From: Chloracidobacterium sp.
GTDB lineage: Bacteria; Acidobacteriota; Blastocatellia; Pyrinomonadales; Pyrinomonadaceae
Assembly: GCA_016720705.1 (NCBI GenBank)
Contig: JADKKB010000007.1
Span: 744,001 to 808,000 of the forward strand
Length of the DNA stretch: 64,000 nucleotides
Reading direction: 5' to 3'
This document shows positions 37,193 to 45,339 of this stretch, piece by piece. Made by a program: the position numbers and the translations under genes. The stretch's first letter is position 1, and the number at the start of each line of letters is the position of its first letter. Under the pieces are notes generated by a model. The model searched no databases and was not told the DNA's origin. It was given only the letters and a program-made list of their open reading frames with translations.

Positions 37193-37479
37193 TCGAATTA
37201 TAGAATTATCAAAATCTTCGGTAGCGAGGGAACGGGGTCATCTAGAGCAATCGGGGTCATCTATGAAGTAACCCTTGAAGTCAAGCGCACGGGTATTGTG
37301 GCATCTTTGGGATGCGATTGGTGCGTTTGATTGGGTGACAAAAGAGAACAACCGGCGCCTCCATTATTAGTTAGATTCTTTCAGATACGCACCGCTGTAA
37401 TTAGCGAATGCCATCATCTATTCGTGCACAGCTTCGTTCGAGCGGCTGGCTACATGAAACCTGATCGGCTCATCTCGAA
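37193..37479. other. Non-coding segment between the cargo gene and IS110, with hairpins
   Basis: It holds no convincing ORF. It carries two GGGGTCAT words (about 37234 and 37253). A perfect 8-bp stem-loop CATCTCGA-ACTATA-TCGAGATG (37471-37492) spans the IS110 stop codon. The right end of IS110 should lie in this segment, but the boundary cannot be fixed. Confidence 0.4.
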
Positions 37480-38569
37480 CTATATCGAGATGGCTGGCCG
37501 TACCATCAGACCTTCAGAGACTGAGCGGGTTTCCCCGTCACCTCTCCTGACCCCTCGTACAAACCAACTTCGCCCCGCCGTAAACTCCTCGTAGATGATA
37601 TAGTCACGAAGCAGGACGTAAAAATTGATGAGAAGCTTACGGGCCGCTGCAACTTTTGCTTTCGGGCGGCCTCTACGACGGCTAACCTCGGAATAGAACT
37701 TCCGTATCTTCTTATCGCGACTTGCCTGGGCTGCCTGCCCGAGCAGGTACCTTGCGAGCCGCGAACCTCGCTTGCTGATCGAACCGATCCGCCTCGTCTC
37801 GCCCGAGCTTTTCTCGAGCGGGTCGAGTCCTACAAATGCCACGACCTCTTCCTTACGGCGAAAGCGTCGAACATCGCCGAGCGTGTGAACAAGTGCCATG
37901 GCGTTGATCAGCCCGATGCCGGGATGCGTCATCAGCAATTGAGCACGCTCTTCCTTATTCGCCTCTTCCTCGAGCCTCGCCTCCACGGCCTTGATCTGGC
38001 GTGTCAGCTCGTCGCAAAGAACAAATCGAGAGCTGACCAGAAGCCGCTCGACCTGTGTCGTCTCAACCTCCTCGATCTTCTTTCTCGCCTTTACCGCCGG
38101 CAAACGGAACCGTGGCAAGCCCTTCGATCGTGCGAACGCCTGCAGCTGATTCACCACCGATGTCCGCTTGCTCACCAAAGAGTGACGATAGTTCAGCAGA
38201 TCGAGCATCTCCCGGCTCTGCTCGTTCCTCGGCGTGATCGCCGGAAATGTCCCGCATCAATAGATCCAGGATCGTCTCCGCATCCCTGTGGTCGTTCTTG
38301 TGTCTCGATAATGCTGCTCGACGGATCATCCTAGGGTCTCCGATCTTGAGCGTCATTCCATTGTCAAAGAGCAACTTCTCAAACCACCACAGCGATCCCG
38401 TGGCCTCCGTTCCAATAACCGCGTCCTTTCCGCACTTGCGGTAAAACGCCTTTATCCCCGCCTTATCGCTATGAAGAAACCGCTTATATCTGATCTCTCC
38501 ATCCGCTTCATCCACAAAAGCAAGCGTCTGCTCATATGGATGAAAGTCAACCCCAATGTATACTGCCAT
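37480..38569 (-). mobile_element. IS110-family transposase, 1-nt frameshift
   Basis: From ATG 38569 the DEDD/RuvC-like domain has YIGVDFH (Asp), GTEATGS (Glu) and RHKNDHRDAE (Asp pair). The frame slips near 38255 at a short T run; the next frame continues PAITPRNEQSREMLDLL and the C-terminal transposase_20 domain with MTHPGIGLINAMAL and VAFVGLDPLEKSSGE. Without the slip it would be a normal protein of about 360 residues. IS110 enzymes recombine using a structured RNA from the non-coding left end. Confidence 0.88.
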
Positions 38570-38644
38570 TGTTGATCTCGCGGGTTGTTATTCTTTTGTC
38601 AGAATTCGAGTTTACACAAAAACTCGACTCCCGCGAGGTCAACA
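38570..38644 (-). other. Structured non-coding left end of IS110 (candidate bridge-RNA region)
   Basis: Immediately upstream of the transposase start, TGTTGATCTCGCGGG (38570-38584) pairs with CCCGCGAGGTCAACA (38630-38644) with one mismatch. Inside is a second perfect stem CGAGTTT-ACACAA-AAACTCG (38607-38626). In the IS110 group the bridge RNA is made from this position relative to the recombinase gene. Whether this 75-bp structure is (part of) such an RNA is inference. Confidence 0.5.
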
Positions 38645-38654
38645 CTTCATAGCA

Positions 38655-38677
38655 TCAGACATGCGATAGTGCGATTC
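38655..38677 (-). repeat. Right arm of the 23-bp perfect inverted repeat (element end)
   Basis: The exact reverse complement of 36392-36414. It lies 27 bp before the ATG of a RAYT N-terminal remnant, so here it marks the 5' end of an element, whereas the left arm marks a 3' end. Confidence 0.7.
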
Positions 38678-38704
38678 GTGAAGTTGTGGTAGAGTGCTTG
38701 TCAA

Positions 38705-38775
38705 ATGGCAAGGAGACCTAGGGTTGAGATCGAGGGCGGGCTTTATCATGTGATCGTGCGTGGTAACGACAAAGA
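38705..38775 (+). pseudogene. N-terminal remnant of a RAYT transposase
   Basis: ATG 38705 gives ARRPRVEIEGGLYHVIVRGND, the characteristic start of REP-associated tyrosine transposases. The similarity then stops and the frame ends about 20 codons later. No HUH motif follows. It is a 5' fragment whose upstream bases are the right arm of the 23-bp repeat. Confidence 0.65.
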
Positions 38776-39067
38776 AAAACAATCGGTATCGGGCCTGCTA
38801 TTTTGTCGATTCTCATATGGCGTCTTTGACCGACTTTAAGTACATTGCACTTACGCTTTCGGCTGATGTTGCGAAATTGTTGTCTACCATACTGCCCCAT
38901 CGTGAGAGCGAAGCTGATTGCCGTGTCGATGCAGTGATACGGTGCAGGATTTCGATACTAGGATCTTTCATTAAACTTCTCCGGACATTGACCTTCTGCC
39001 TCGATGCGATGAAGCGAAAGCTTGATGTCTTTTGGCCCGTTCGCCGTCCGTGGGGATTTATCAGATT

Positions 39068-39261
39068 CCCCTCCTTACCAAGGAGGGGTGGCAGTGGCCG
39101 TCTTTTGGCCGCTGACGGGGTGGTTCTCTCACGGTAATAAAGATTCACCGTGCACTAACCCTAGGCCACAAACTGCGCTGAATTCCCGTTCGACGCTTGA
39201 GAACCACTCCGTCATCCCGATAAAAAGCATCGGGATGCCACCTCTCCTTTGTAAGGAGAGG
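39068..39261. repeat. Inverted pair of hairpin-tipped repeats
   Basis: The left end is a perfect stem CCCCTCCTT-ACC-AAGGAGGGG (39068-39088). The right end is CCTCTCCTT-TGT-AAGGAGAGG (39241-39261), followed by AGTTTTT. Between them, GACGGGGTGGTTCTCT (about 39114-39129) is nearly complementary to GAGAACCACTCCGTC (about 39203-39217). The two halves are inverted copies of one repeat, like a small non-autonomous element. No ORF inside is convincing. Confidence 0.55.
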
Positions 39262-39267
39262 AGTTTT

Positions 39268-39695
39268 TCAGACCATAGTTGATCTTTCGTGACGGGCGTT
39301 GCATCTATGCGACGTTGCTGTATCGTTGCAATTTATGATATAATATAACCAATCAACAGATCTTTGAAAACTAAAGACTGATGCAACGCCCGTTCGGGCA
39401 CCAGCACCAAGTGAGTGCTCGGGAGAAATGGCGAATAACGAATGTCGAATACGGAATAGCAACAGTCGCTGTTTCTGAACGAAAGAAAAACGGCAGGTTT
39501 AGCGGAAAGCAGCCGTGCCATTTTTGAAGCGGTGTTACTTGCACAACGTAAAAATGGCACGATTTGTGACTGCAAATGCTTTGGTAACAATCGGTTACAA
39601 GCGGACTGCGTGTGCAAAAATGGCACGATTTATGGCACGAATTTTGGCACGGTCTTGGACGAGGTCACGCGACTCGATAGTTAACGCAGCCTTAA
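39268..39695. other. 428-bp non-coding region with a promoter-like site and repeated TGGCACG words
   Basis: No gene is recognisable. TTGCTG (39315-39320) lies 18 bp before TATAAT (39339-39344), a good plus-strand promoter match. GGGCGTTGCATC (about 39293) and GATGCAACGCCC (about 39380) form an inverted repeat around it. GCCCG-TT-CGGGC follows. A small RNA could start here; nothing shows what it is. Confidence 0.4.
39514..39651. repeat. Five TGGCACG words, three in 12-bp tandem register
   Basis: TGGCACG occurs at 39555, 39621, 39633 and 39645 on the plus strand and as CGTGCCA at 39514. The last three are spaced exactly 12 bp apart, separated by ATTTA and AATTT. The copies at 39514, 39555 and 39621 are embedded in AAAAATGGCACG or its complement. 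This looks like an iteron-type protein-binding array downstream of asd. Confidence 0.6.
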
Positions 39696-40736
39696 CTAGA
39701 TCAGGCCTTTTTGAATTAGAAGCTCCGCATTCAAAACTGCTGAGCCCGCCGCTCCGCGGACCGTATTGTGGCTAAGGCTGACAAATCGGTAGTCGAAGAT
39801 GTTGTCCGGAAATACACGGCCGACGGTGATGGTCATCCCGTTGCCATTGTCCCGGTCCAGTCTCGGTTGTGGGCGAGTCGGTTCGTCAGTGACGTCGATA
39901 AACCGCTTTGGCGACGAGTGTAGATCAAGCGATGGGAACGTTTTCATCGCGTCAACTACCTCCTCGAGCGTGGTCGTCTGCTTTAGGTTTACCCTGACTG
40001 AGGCAGTGTGGCCGTCGATAACGTGCACGCGAAAGCATTGGGCTGAAACGGTAAAATCGGCTTTTTGGATTCCGCTTTCGGTAAAGGTGCCCAAGATCTT
40101 CTGGGCCTCGATCTCCACCTTTGGCTCTTCGCCGGGAATGTGCGGAAAGACGTTGTCAGTAATATCCAGCGACGGCACGCCCGGATATCCGGCACCCGAG
40201 ATCGCCTGCATCGTCGTCACAATGACCGATTCGACGCCGAATCGCCGATGCAGTGCCGCCAGCGGCGGAGCAAAGCTGACGACGGCACAATTTGGATTAG
40301 TGACGATGAATCCACTGGTGAAGCCCCGATTTTCGCGCTGTTTGGCGATCAGGCCGACGTGGTCCGCATTGATCTCCGCGATGAGCAGGGGCACGTCTTC
40401 GTCCATTCGATAGCTGGACGAATTGCTGATCACCGGATAGCCGGCACGGGCAAACGCAAGCTCAGTCTCACGGGCGACCGACGACGGCAAGCTTGAAAAT
40501 ACGATGTCGCAATCGAGCGGCGGTTCGATCGGAGTGACGACGATGTCGCGAACGTTAGCCGGCATCTTGCCCGGCAATTTCCAAGCGCACGCCTCGGAAT
40601 AGATCTTGCCCGCCGAACGGTCAGACGCCGCCATCGCTGTAATTTCGAATTGTGGATGGTTTTCGAGCAGTTGGGCAAATCTTTGCCCAACCGTCCCGGT
40701 CGCACCCAATATTCCTACTCTGTACTTTCTGCTCAT
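39696..40736 (-). CDS. asd: Aspartate-semialdehyde dehydrogenase (archaeal/fungal-type)
   Basis: 346 residues. NADP-binding GILGATGTVGQRF at residues 8-20, catalytic Cys150 in VTNPNCAVVSF, and SGAGYPGVPSLDI. The conserved His region is in CFRVHVIDGHTASV. It reduces aspartyl phosphate to the semialdehyde in lysine, threonine and methionine synthesis. The motif set fits the branch common in archaea and some bacteria rather than the E. coli type. It lies at the 3' end of the dap cluster. Confidence 0.95.
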   Translation of the reverse strand: MSRKYRVGILGATGTVGQRFAQLLENHPQFEITAMAASDRSAGKIYSEACAWKLPGKMPANVRDIVVTPIEPPLDCDIVFSSLPSSVARETELAFARAGYPVISNSSSYRMDEDVPLLIAEINADHVGLIAKQRENRGFTSGFIVTNPNCAVVSFAPPLAALHRRFGVESVIVTTMQAISGAGYPGVPSLDITDNVFPHIPGEEPKVEIEAQKILGTFTESGIQKADFTVSAQCFRVHVIDGHTASVRVNLKQTTTLEEVVDAMKTFPSLDLHSSPKRFIDVTDEPTRPQPRLDRDNGNGMTITVGRVFPDNIFDYRFVSLSHNTVRGAAGSAVLNAELLIQKGLI

Positions 40737-40903
40737 AAAAGGAATTGCCTGGTCGGCTCTTTCTCACAGTATCTGGTGGATAGCCGATAGTTGCGTTGAA
40801 ATCTAAGCGTATAAGTCAAAACGCTTTCGAAAGTTAGCGGCTCTTCGAAAATTAGTTTCGGATGAGACTCCGGCTCCGGTGATACTTGCTCCGCCGCCCG
40901 AGA

Positions 40904-41101
40904 CTATTGTGCAAAGGAATTGTCAGGTCGTGATCCCACCGGTCCCTTCGTTGCCACCGTCGGCGACGGCGATGCTGTCTTCGCAGGCGTTGGTACAGTC
41001 CCTAATGTCGGCAAAGGAGTCGGCGTCGGATCGATCTTGTTCCGGATCGTGCTGCAAAAAATCGCCGATGCAAATATTAATACGAAGGGAATCAATTTCA
41101 T
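40904..41101 (-). CDS. Small Pro/Thr-rich exported protein
   Basis: 65 residues: a hydrophobic start (LIPFVLIFASAIFCS) and a Pro-Thr-Ser-rich tail (PTPTPLPTLG...). The Cys after the hydrophobic stretch could be a lipoprotein site. Its ATG overlaps the aminotransferase stop (ATGA), indicating translational coupling. A plus-strand ORF covers the same bases, but lacks such context. Function unknown. Confidence 0.5.
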   Translation of the reverse strand: MKLIPFVLIFASAIFCSTIRNKIDPTPTPLPTLGTVPTPAKTASPSPTVATKGPVGSRPDNSFAQ

Positions 41102-42249
41102 AACGATAAAGCCTCCTTAATTCGCCGAACGCCCTCGGCCATCTTGTCTTCGGTATTGCAGAACGAGATTCGCAAGAAACCTTTTGCTTCCTGGCCGAAT
41201 GCGACCCCGGGAACCGTGACGACGCGATTCTGCAGACATTTTTCGGCAACCTCGACATCATCGCCGATCGAGCGTACATCGAGCATCGTATAGAACGCAC
41301 CTTCGGGCGATGTGGCGTGCAGGCCCATTTCGGTCTTGAATAGATCGACGATGAAATCGCCGCGTTTTTTATAAACTTCGCGGGCGTGCTGCTTTGCCGC
41401 CTCAGCCTCAGGTGACCACGCGATCAACGAAGCTTTCTGCGTGATAGTCGAGGTGCAAACGGTAGTAAATCCGTGCAGAACCTGTATAGCATGGATAACC
41501 TCGGGATCGGCACAAGCGGCCCATCCGAGACGCCATCCGGTCATCGACAACGATTTGGATAAACCGCTGACAATAATGGTTTTATCGTAATATTCGGATG
41601 CCGAGTGCGGACGTTTGTCAAAGTAAAGGTCGCTGTATATCTCGTCGGAGATCAGCCATATTCCAGTACCGTCGAGAGCATTGGCAATGTCCCGAAGATT
41701 CTGCTCGGTCATTATCTTACCGGTCGGGTTTGATGGTGAAATGACAACTGCCGCCTTGGTTTTATCGGTGATCTGAGCTTTGAAATTCTCGATATCGAAT
41801 GCAAAATCGTCATCCGCCGGCATTCGGTAATAGACCGGAACACCCTGAGCGATGCGTGTGCAGGCATCATACGCCGGAAAGCTCGGGTCGGGCAGCAGCA
41901 CTTCGTCGCCCTCGTCGATCACGCACATAAATGCGTCGGTCATCGCCTCCTGCGAACCACAGGTCACGACGACGCCGGTCCGCGGGAGGTCAAGGTGTGG
42001 ATATTGTTCGGCGATCTTGTCGCGAAGCTCCGGGATGCCCGGATGCGATGTGTAGCCATTCTGCTCGTCGCGGCTAATGCGGGCGGCTTCGTCACGCAAA
42101 AATTGCGGCGTCGGCAGATCCGGCTCCCCAAGGCCAAAATTTATAGAATTGGGCAAAGCCCGTTCGAAAAATTGGCGGATCAATGTCGGCTGAAGCCCCT
42201 GCATCCTCCGCGGTAACGCAAATGATTTCATTTCGTTTTGGTGACCCAT
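41098..42249 (-). CDS. Class I/II PLP-dependent aminotransferase (aspartate/LL-DAP aminotransferase-like)
   Basis: 383 residues. SNPTGKI, then the PLP lysine in VSGLSKSLSMTGWRLGW, and the C-terminal RISFCNTEDKMAEGVRRI arginine motif. It stands between RNB/dapD and asd in a lysine cluster that has dapD, so the succinylated DAP pathway needs an N-succinyl-DAP aminotransferase; this enzyme is a good candidate for that DapC role. That assignment is by context; aspartate aminotransferase is the alternative. It overlaps the CsbD-like gene start by one base. Confidence 0.85.
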   Translation of the reverse strand: MGHQNEMKSFALPRRMQGLQPTLIRQFFERALPNSINFGLGEPDLPTPQFLRDEAARISRDEQNGYTSHPGIPELRDKIAEQYPHLDLPRTGVVVTCGSQEAMTDAFMCVIDEGDEVLLPDPSFPAYDACTRIAQGVPVYYRMPADDDFAFDIENFKAQITDKTKAAVVISPSNPTGKIMTEQNLRDIANALDGTGIWLISDEIYSDLYFDKRPHSASEYYDKTIIVSGLSKSLSMTGWRLGWAACADPEVIHAIQVLHGFTTVCTSTITQKASLIAWSPEAEAAKQHAREVYKKRGDFIVDLFKTEMGLHATSPEGAFYTMLDVRSIGDDVEVAEKCLQNRVVTVPGVAFGQEAKGFLRISFCNTEDKMAEGVRRIKEALSL

Positions 42250-42446
42250 TACTCGTCAGCTTTGACACCGATCTCCTCCAGATCATCGCGAATGTCGCCG
42301 ACCTCGACATTAAATTCGCCTTCGGCCTGGGTGATCGGGTCGCCGGTGAGTACGCCGCCGATGGTCTCGATCTCGCCGATTATCTTCTGACCGAGCCCTG
42401 TGATGCTGTCTTTCAGACTAGGTTTATGTTCATTTTCGGTGGTCAT
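42249..42446 (-). CDS. Small CsbD-like acidic protein
   Basis: 65 residues: GLGQKIIGEIETIGGVLTGDPITQAEGEFNVEVGDIRDDLEE. The spacing of K-I-x-G-E, G-V-L-T-G-D and the E-G-x-x-x-x-x-G segment resembles CsbD stress proteins. No catalytic residues. It lies between the RNB ribonuclease and aminotransferase genes in the same direction. Confidence 0.55.
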   Translation of the reverse strand: MTTENEHKPSLKDSITGLGQKIIGEIETIGGVLTGDPITQAEGEFNVEVGDIRDDLEEIGVKADE

Positions 42447-42506
42447 AATTTATTCCTCTTTGTCTATCTTAGCCAATTTGACCGCGAATCAAAATTCCAC
42501 CAGATG

Positions 42507-43979
42507 TCACTTGCCGACCGCAAAATCGATAAATCCATTATTAGGATTGGCCGACAGCAAACGGAGCGTCACCTTGTCACCCACATCGAGCCTCTGCTCG
42601 CCGCGGACAATACGTCCGTCAACCGGCGGCCGCAGTATTCTGGCATACACTCCGGCAGAGGTGTCGCCGGTAACGATGCCCTGGAATGTCTCGCCGACGT
42701 GTCTCTGCATAACGGTCGCAGCGACGATCTTTCTCATCTTTCGTTCGACCTTGCGCGAGGCTCGCTCCTGCAAGTTGGCTTGGGACGCGATCGCGTCGAG
42801 TTCTGCGGCCGTATAAGGCGATTCGGCATTACCGATCACCGCCTTGACGAGCCGCTGAACCACGATATCAGTGAATCGCCGATTAGGAGCCGTGGAGTGG
42901 GCGTAATCATTGACCGCCAGCCCGAAATGCCCGCCCGCATCCTCACCCTGGCGTTGGACTACATACTCGCCGCTACCGATCAGCTTGATGATCGAAAGCG
43001 AAAGATCAGGGAAATGCTCCCGATCGGCGGACCGGCGTTTATCCAGAAATACAGCAAGAGATCGCTGGTCCGGCTGTTCGGGCAGAGAGTCGCCGTACTC
43101 GGCCGCGATCCGGCGGATACCATCCCAACGCTCGGGCGTCCTTACAACACGCCTCAGCGACAAAGCTCCGTTATTTTCCAAAAACTCCGCCATCTCGACA
43201 TTCGCGGCGACCATAAAATTCTCGATCAACTTGCGTGCCGCATTTGTTTCGACCGATCGGATGCCCTTGATCTGGCCGTCCTCAACGACGGCAGCGGACT
43301 CGATCGATTCAAAGTCCAGTGCACCTTTCGCCGATCGATATTTCTGCAAACGAATCGCCGCTTGCTGCTGCAATTCCAGTTGTTCCCTGAGTCCCTGTGT
43401 GCGAGCGACCTTTTCCGGCATTTCGCCTTGGCCGTCAAGCCACATCCCGACATCTTCGTAAGCAAGTTGCGCGTGATTATTTACCAAAGCGCGAAAAAAC
43501 GTGCTTTGTGGAACATCGCCGTTTTCCTTTATGATCATTTCGGCGACGACGGCAAGCCGATCGACGCCCTCGTCAAGTGAGGTTAGATCAGTGGATAGCT
43601 CCTCGGGCAGCATCGGGAATATCTTGCTCTCGGTATAGACCGTCACGGTGTTTTGTCTGGCGTGATCGTCGATCGGCGAGCCTTTGGCGACCATCGCATC
43701 GACGTCTGCGATCCCAACAAGCACCCGAATATCACCATTATCAAGCCTTTCGGCCCACTCGATCTGATCAAGGTCACGAGATGTCGCATTATCGATCGAC
43801 GACCAAAGCGTCGAACGCATATCCCGGATCATTGCACCCGCCGACGCGGCGGGTAGAGCACGGATCCCGTCAACCTGACTCCATACTTCCGGTGAAAACT
43901 CCGGCTCAAACCCGTTTTCGATCATCGCCTGATGCGCTTTTCCGGTTAACCAATCGTTCGAGCTATGATCGTTCATCAT
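42507..43979 (-). CDS. RNB-domain ribonuclease (RNase II/R family)
   Basis: 490 residues. The active-site motif SIDNATSRDLDQ at residues 61-72 supplies the Mg-binding aspartates. RRFTDIVVQRLV and SAPNRRFTD-type arginines lie later, and a short OB/S1-like segment (VGDKVTLRLLSANPNNGFIDF) ends the protein. It lacks the N-terminal cold-shock domains of RNase R and is short, like the stand-alone RNB proteins. It is a 3'-5' exoribonuclease by family. Confidence 0.88.
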   Translation of the reverse strand: MMNDHSSNDWLTGKAHQAMIENGFEPEFSPEVWSQVDGIRALPAASAGAMIRDMRSTLWSSIDNATSRDLDQIEWAERLDNGDIRVLVGIADVDAMVAKGSPIDDHARQNTVTVYTESKIFPMLPEELSTDLTSLDEGVDRLAVVAEMIIKENGDVPQSTFFRALVNNHAQLAYEDVGMWLDGQGEMPEKVARTQGLREQLELQQQAAIRLQKYRSAKGALDFESIESAAVVEDGQIKGIRSVETNAARKLIENFMVAANVEMAEFLENNGALSLRRVVRTPERWDGIRRIAAEYGDSLPEQPDQRSLAVFLDKRRSADREHFPDLSLSIIKLIGSGEYVVQRQGEDAGGHFGLAVNDYAHSTAPNRRFTDIVVQRLVKAVIGNAESPYTAAELDAIASQANLQERASRKVERKMRKIVAATVMQRHVGETFQGIVTGDTSAGVYARILRPPVDGRIVRGEQRLDVGDKVTLRLLSANPNNGFIDFAVGK

Positions 43980-44018
43980 TTATTCCTTTATGCTTTTTGC
44001 GAGTTTGTGGGAAATTCC

Positions 44019-44855
44019 CTATCTCAGATAGTCTTCAAGTCTTGTAGAAGAATCCGTCTTTTCGTCGCGATATTTGACGATAATGGGGCAGTAGATAGAG
44101 AGTCCATTCTCGCTTCCAAAATCGTTTGTAACAGCGCGTGAACCCTGAACCACAACGGCACCGGCCGGGATCTCAAGCGATCCGCCATTCTCGGATTTTA
44201 TTATCCGCTGATTTGGCAGGTCAAACACCGGCGTCGAACGTGTAAGTATGACGCCGCTAGCCAGCACGGCTCTTTCGCGAACAATAGTGCCTTCGTAAAT
44301 GCCTGTATTGCCGCCGACGAGCACGTCGTCCTCAATAACAACCGGAGTCGCATTAACAGGCTCTAAAACCCCGCCAATTTGCGCAGCTGCGGACAAGTGA
44401 ACACGCTTCCCGATCTGTGCACACGATCCAACCAAAGCGTGTGAATCGACCATAGTTCCCTCGTCCACATATGCACCGACATTAATATATGCCGGCGGCA
44501 TAACGACGACCGACGGTGCTACATACGAACCGTCGCGTATCGCCGACCCGCCGATCACGATCCTCACACCGTCTTCTAACGTCATCGGCCGCAGCGGAAA
44601 TGTGTCTTTGTCAAAAAATTGCAGTGTCTCGGTCGGTTTCGATATCTCGACCATCTTGCCCATCCGAAAACCGAGGAGAATTCCCTGCTTTACCCAAGAA
44701 TTCGCCCGCCAAACGCCATCCTCGCCTTTTTCGGCCGAACGTATCTCGCCGCGACGGAGTGCGGTCTTGAAAGATTCGTATATCTCCCGGTCGTCGGCAG
44801 TAAATTCGCTCTTTGCAAAAAGCTTTTCAATTTCACTTTGTAAATTCACAAACAA
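44019..44855 (-). CDS. dapD: Tetrahydrodipicolinate N-succinyltransferase
   Basis: 278 residues. An N-terminal helical domain is followed by a left-handed beta-helix: GSYVAPSVVVMPPAYINVGAYVDEGTMVDSHALVGSCAQIGKRVHLSAAAQIGGVLEP. It then runs VLVGGNTGIYEGTIV and YCPIIVKYRDEKTD. It uses succinyl-CoA in the DAP branch of lysine synthesis. Length and motifs match the proteobacterial-type DapD. Confidence 0.95.
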   Translation of the reverse strand: MFVNLQSEIEKLFAKSEFTADDREIYESFKTALRRGEIRSAEKGEDGVWRANSWVKQGILLGFRMGKMVEISKPTETLQFFDKDTFPLRPMTLEDGVRIVIGGSAIRDGSYVAPSVVVMPPAYINVGAYVDEGTMVDSHALVGSCAQIGKRVHLSAAAQIGGVLEPVNATPVVIEDDVLVGGNTGIYEGTIVRERAVLASGVILTRSTPVFDLPNQRIIKSENGGSLEIPAGAVVVQGSRAVTNDFGSENGLSIYCPIIVKYRDEKTDSSTRLEDYLR

Positions 44856-44867
44856 ATTCTCCGTTTC

Positions 44868-45263
44868 CTAAGCATCGTCGCGATTCCCGATGACCGCCCG
44901 TGCGATCAAACCGATCCCGCCCGCGAACAAAACCAACATAATTATTGTGTTAAAAAGACTTGTGGGTTGGAAATATATTTGCAGGTTCATCAAAACGCCT
45001 GATGCGATGACGATTATGCTTATCGCGATCAGGATCCAGCCGGTGATCGACTTGCCGTTAAAAAAGACAAACGCGATTCCGAAGATGAGCGGGACAAGCG
45101 ACAAACCAAAACTGTTGTAACCGCGCCAATTCCAAAAGCCGCTCGTCACGATCACGCGGCTAATTAGCATATACCCGCCGGCGATCGTCATGATGAATCC
45201 GATCACGAACTCGATCAAGCCTCCAGAAGTTCCGCCCGGTTTTTTTAGATCGTCAAATTCCAT
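44868..45263 (-). CDS. Small membrane protein of unknown function
   Basis: 131 residues with four hydrophobic segments (about residues 18-38, 53-68, 74-89, 103-123) and a short acidic N-terminus. It lies 12 bp upstream of dapD and is probably co-transcribed. Nothing in the sequence links it to lysine synthesis. Confidence 0.65.
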   Translation of the reverse strand: MEFDDLKKPGGTSGGLIEFVIGFIMTIAGGYMLISRVIVTSGFWNWRGYNSFGLSLVPLIFGIAFVFFNGKSITGWILIAISIIVIASGVLMNLQIYFQPTSLFNTIIMLVLFAGGIGLIARAVIGNRDDA

Positions 45264-45268
45264 AATAA

Positions 45269-45330
45269 ATTGTCAATTGTGAGAGTTGTCCTGCGTCCAA
45301 GACTCGATCACCCAATCTAAAATTGACAAT
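45269..45330. repeat. 10-bp inverted repeat in the spacer before dapA
   Basis: ATTGTCAATT (45269-45278) and AATTGACAAT (45321-45330) are perfect complements. The 76-bp spacer has no ORF. It resembles the other spacer hairpins of this window. Confidence 0.5.
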
Positions 45331-45339
45331 CATCTTTGC

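Larger units (their letters stand above)
36091..37258. repeat. 14-bp inverted repeats bounding an AT-rich segment
   Basis: GACCCCGATTGCTC at 36091-36104 is exactly complementary to GAGCAATCGGGGTC at 37245-37258. The right copy is preceded by a second partial copy (GGGGTCATCTA at 37234-37244). The pair encloses the DnaA-like fragment, a 31-codon ORF and the AT-rich secreted-protein gene. These may be element ends or REP-like words; no target duplication was identified. Confidence 0.45.

Noticed and set aside
38760..39137. ORFs on both strands after the RAYT remnant
   Set aside because: Low-quality protein text crossing repeat hairpins; no motif, start site or homology signal seen.
39615..39660. 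Sigma-54 promoter (TGGCAC-N5-TTGC)
   Set aside because: The GG and GC dinucleotides are 11 bases apart, not 10, and the second element is a repeat of the first; better described as a tandem repeat.
40879..41103. Plus-strand Pro-rich ORF
   Set aside because: It overlaps the minus-strand small protein whose ATG is coupled to the aminotransferase stop; no ribosome site seen.
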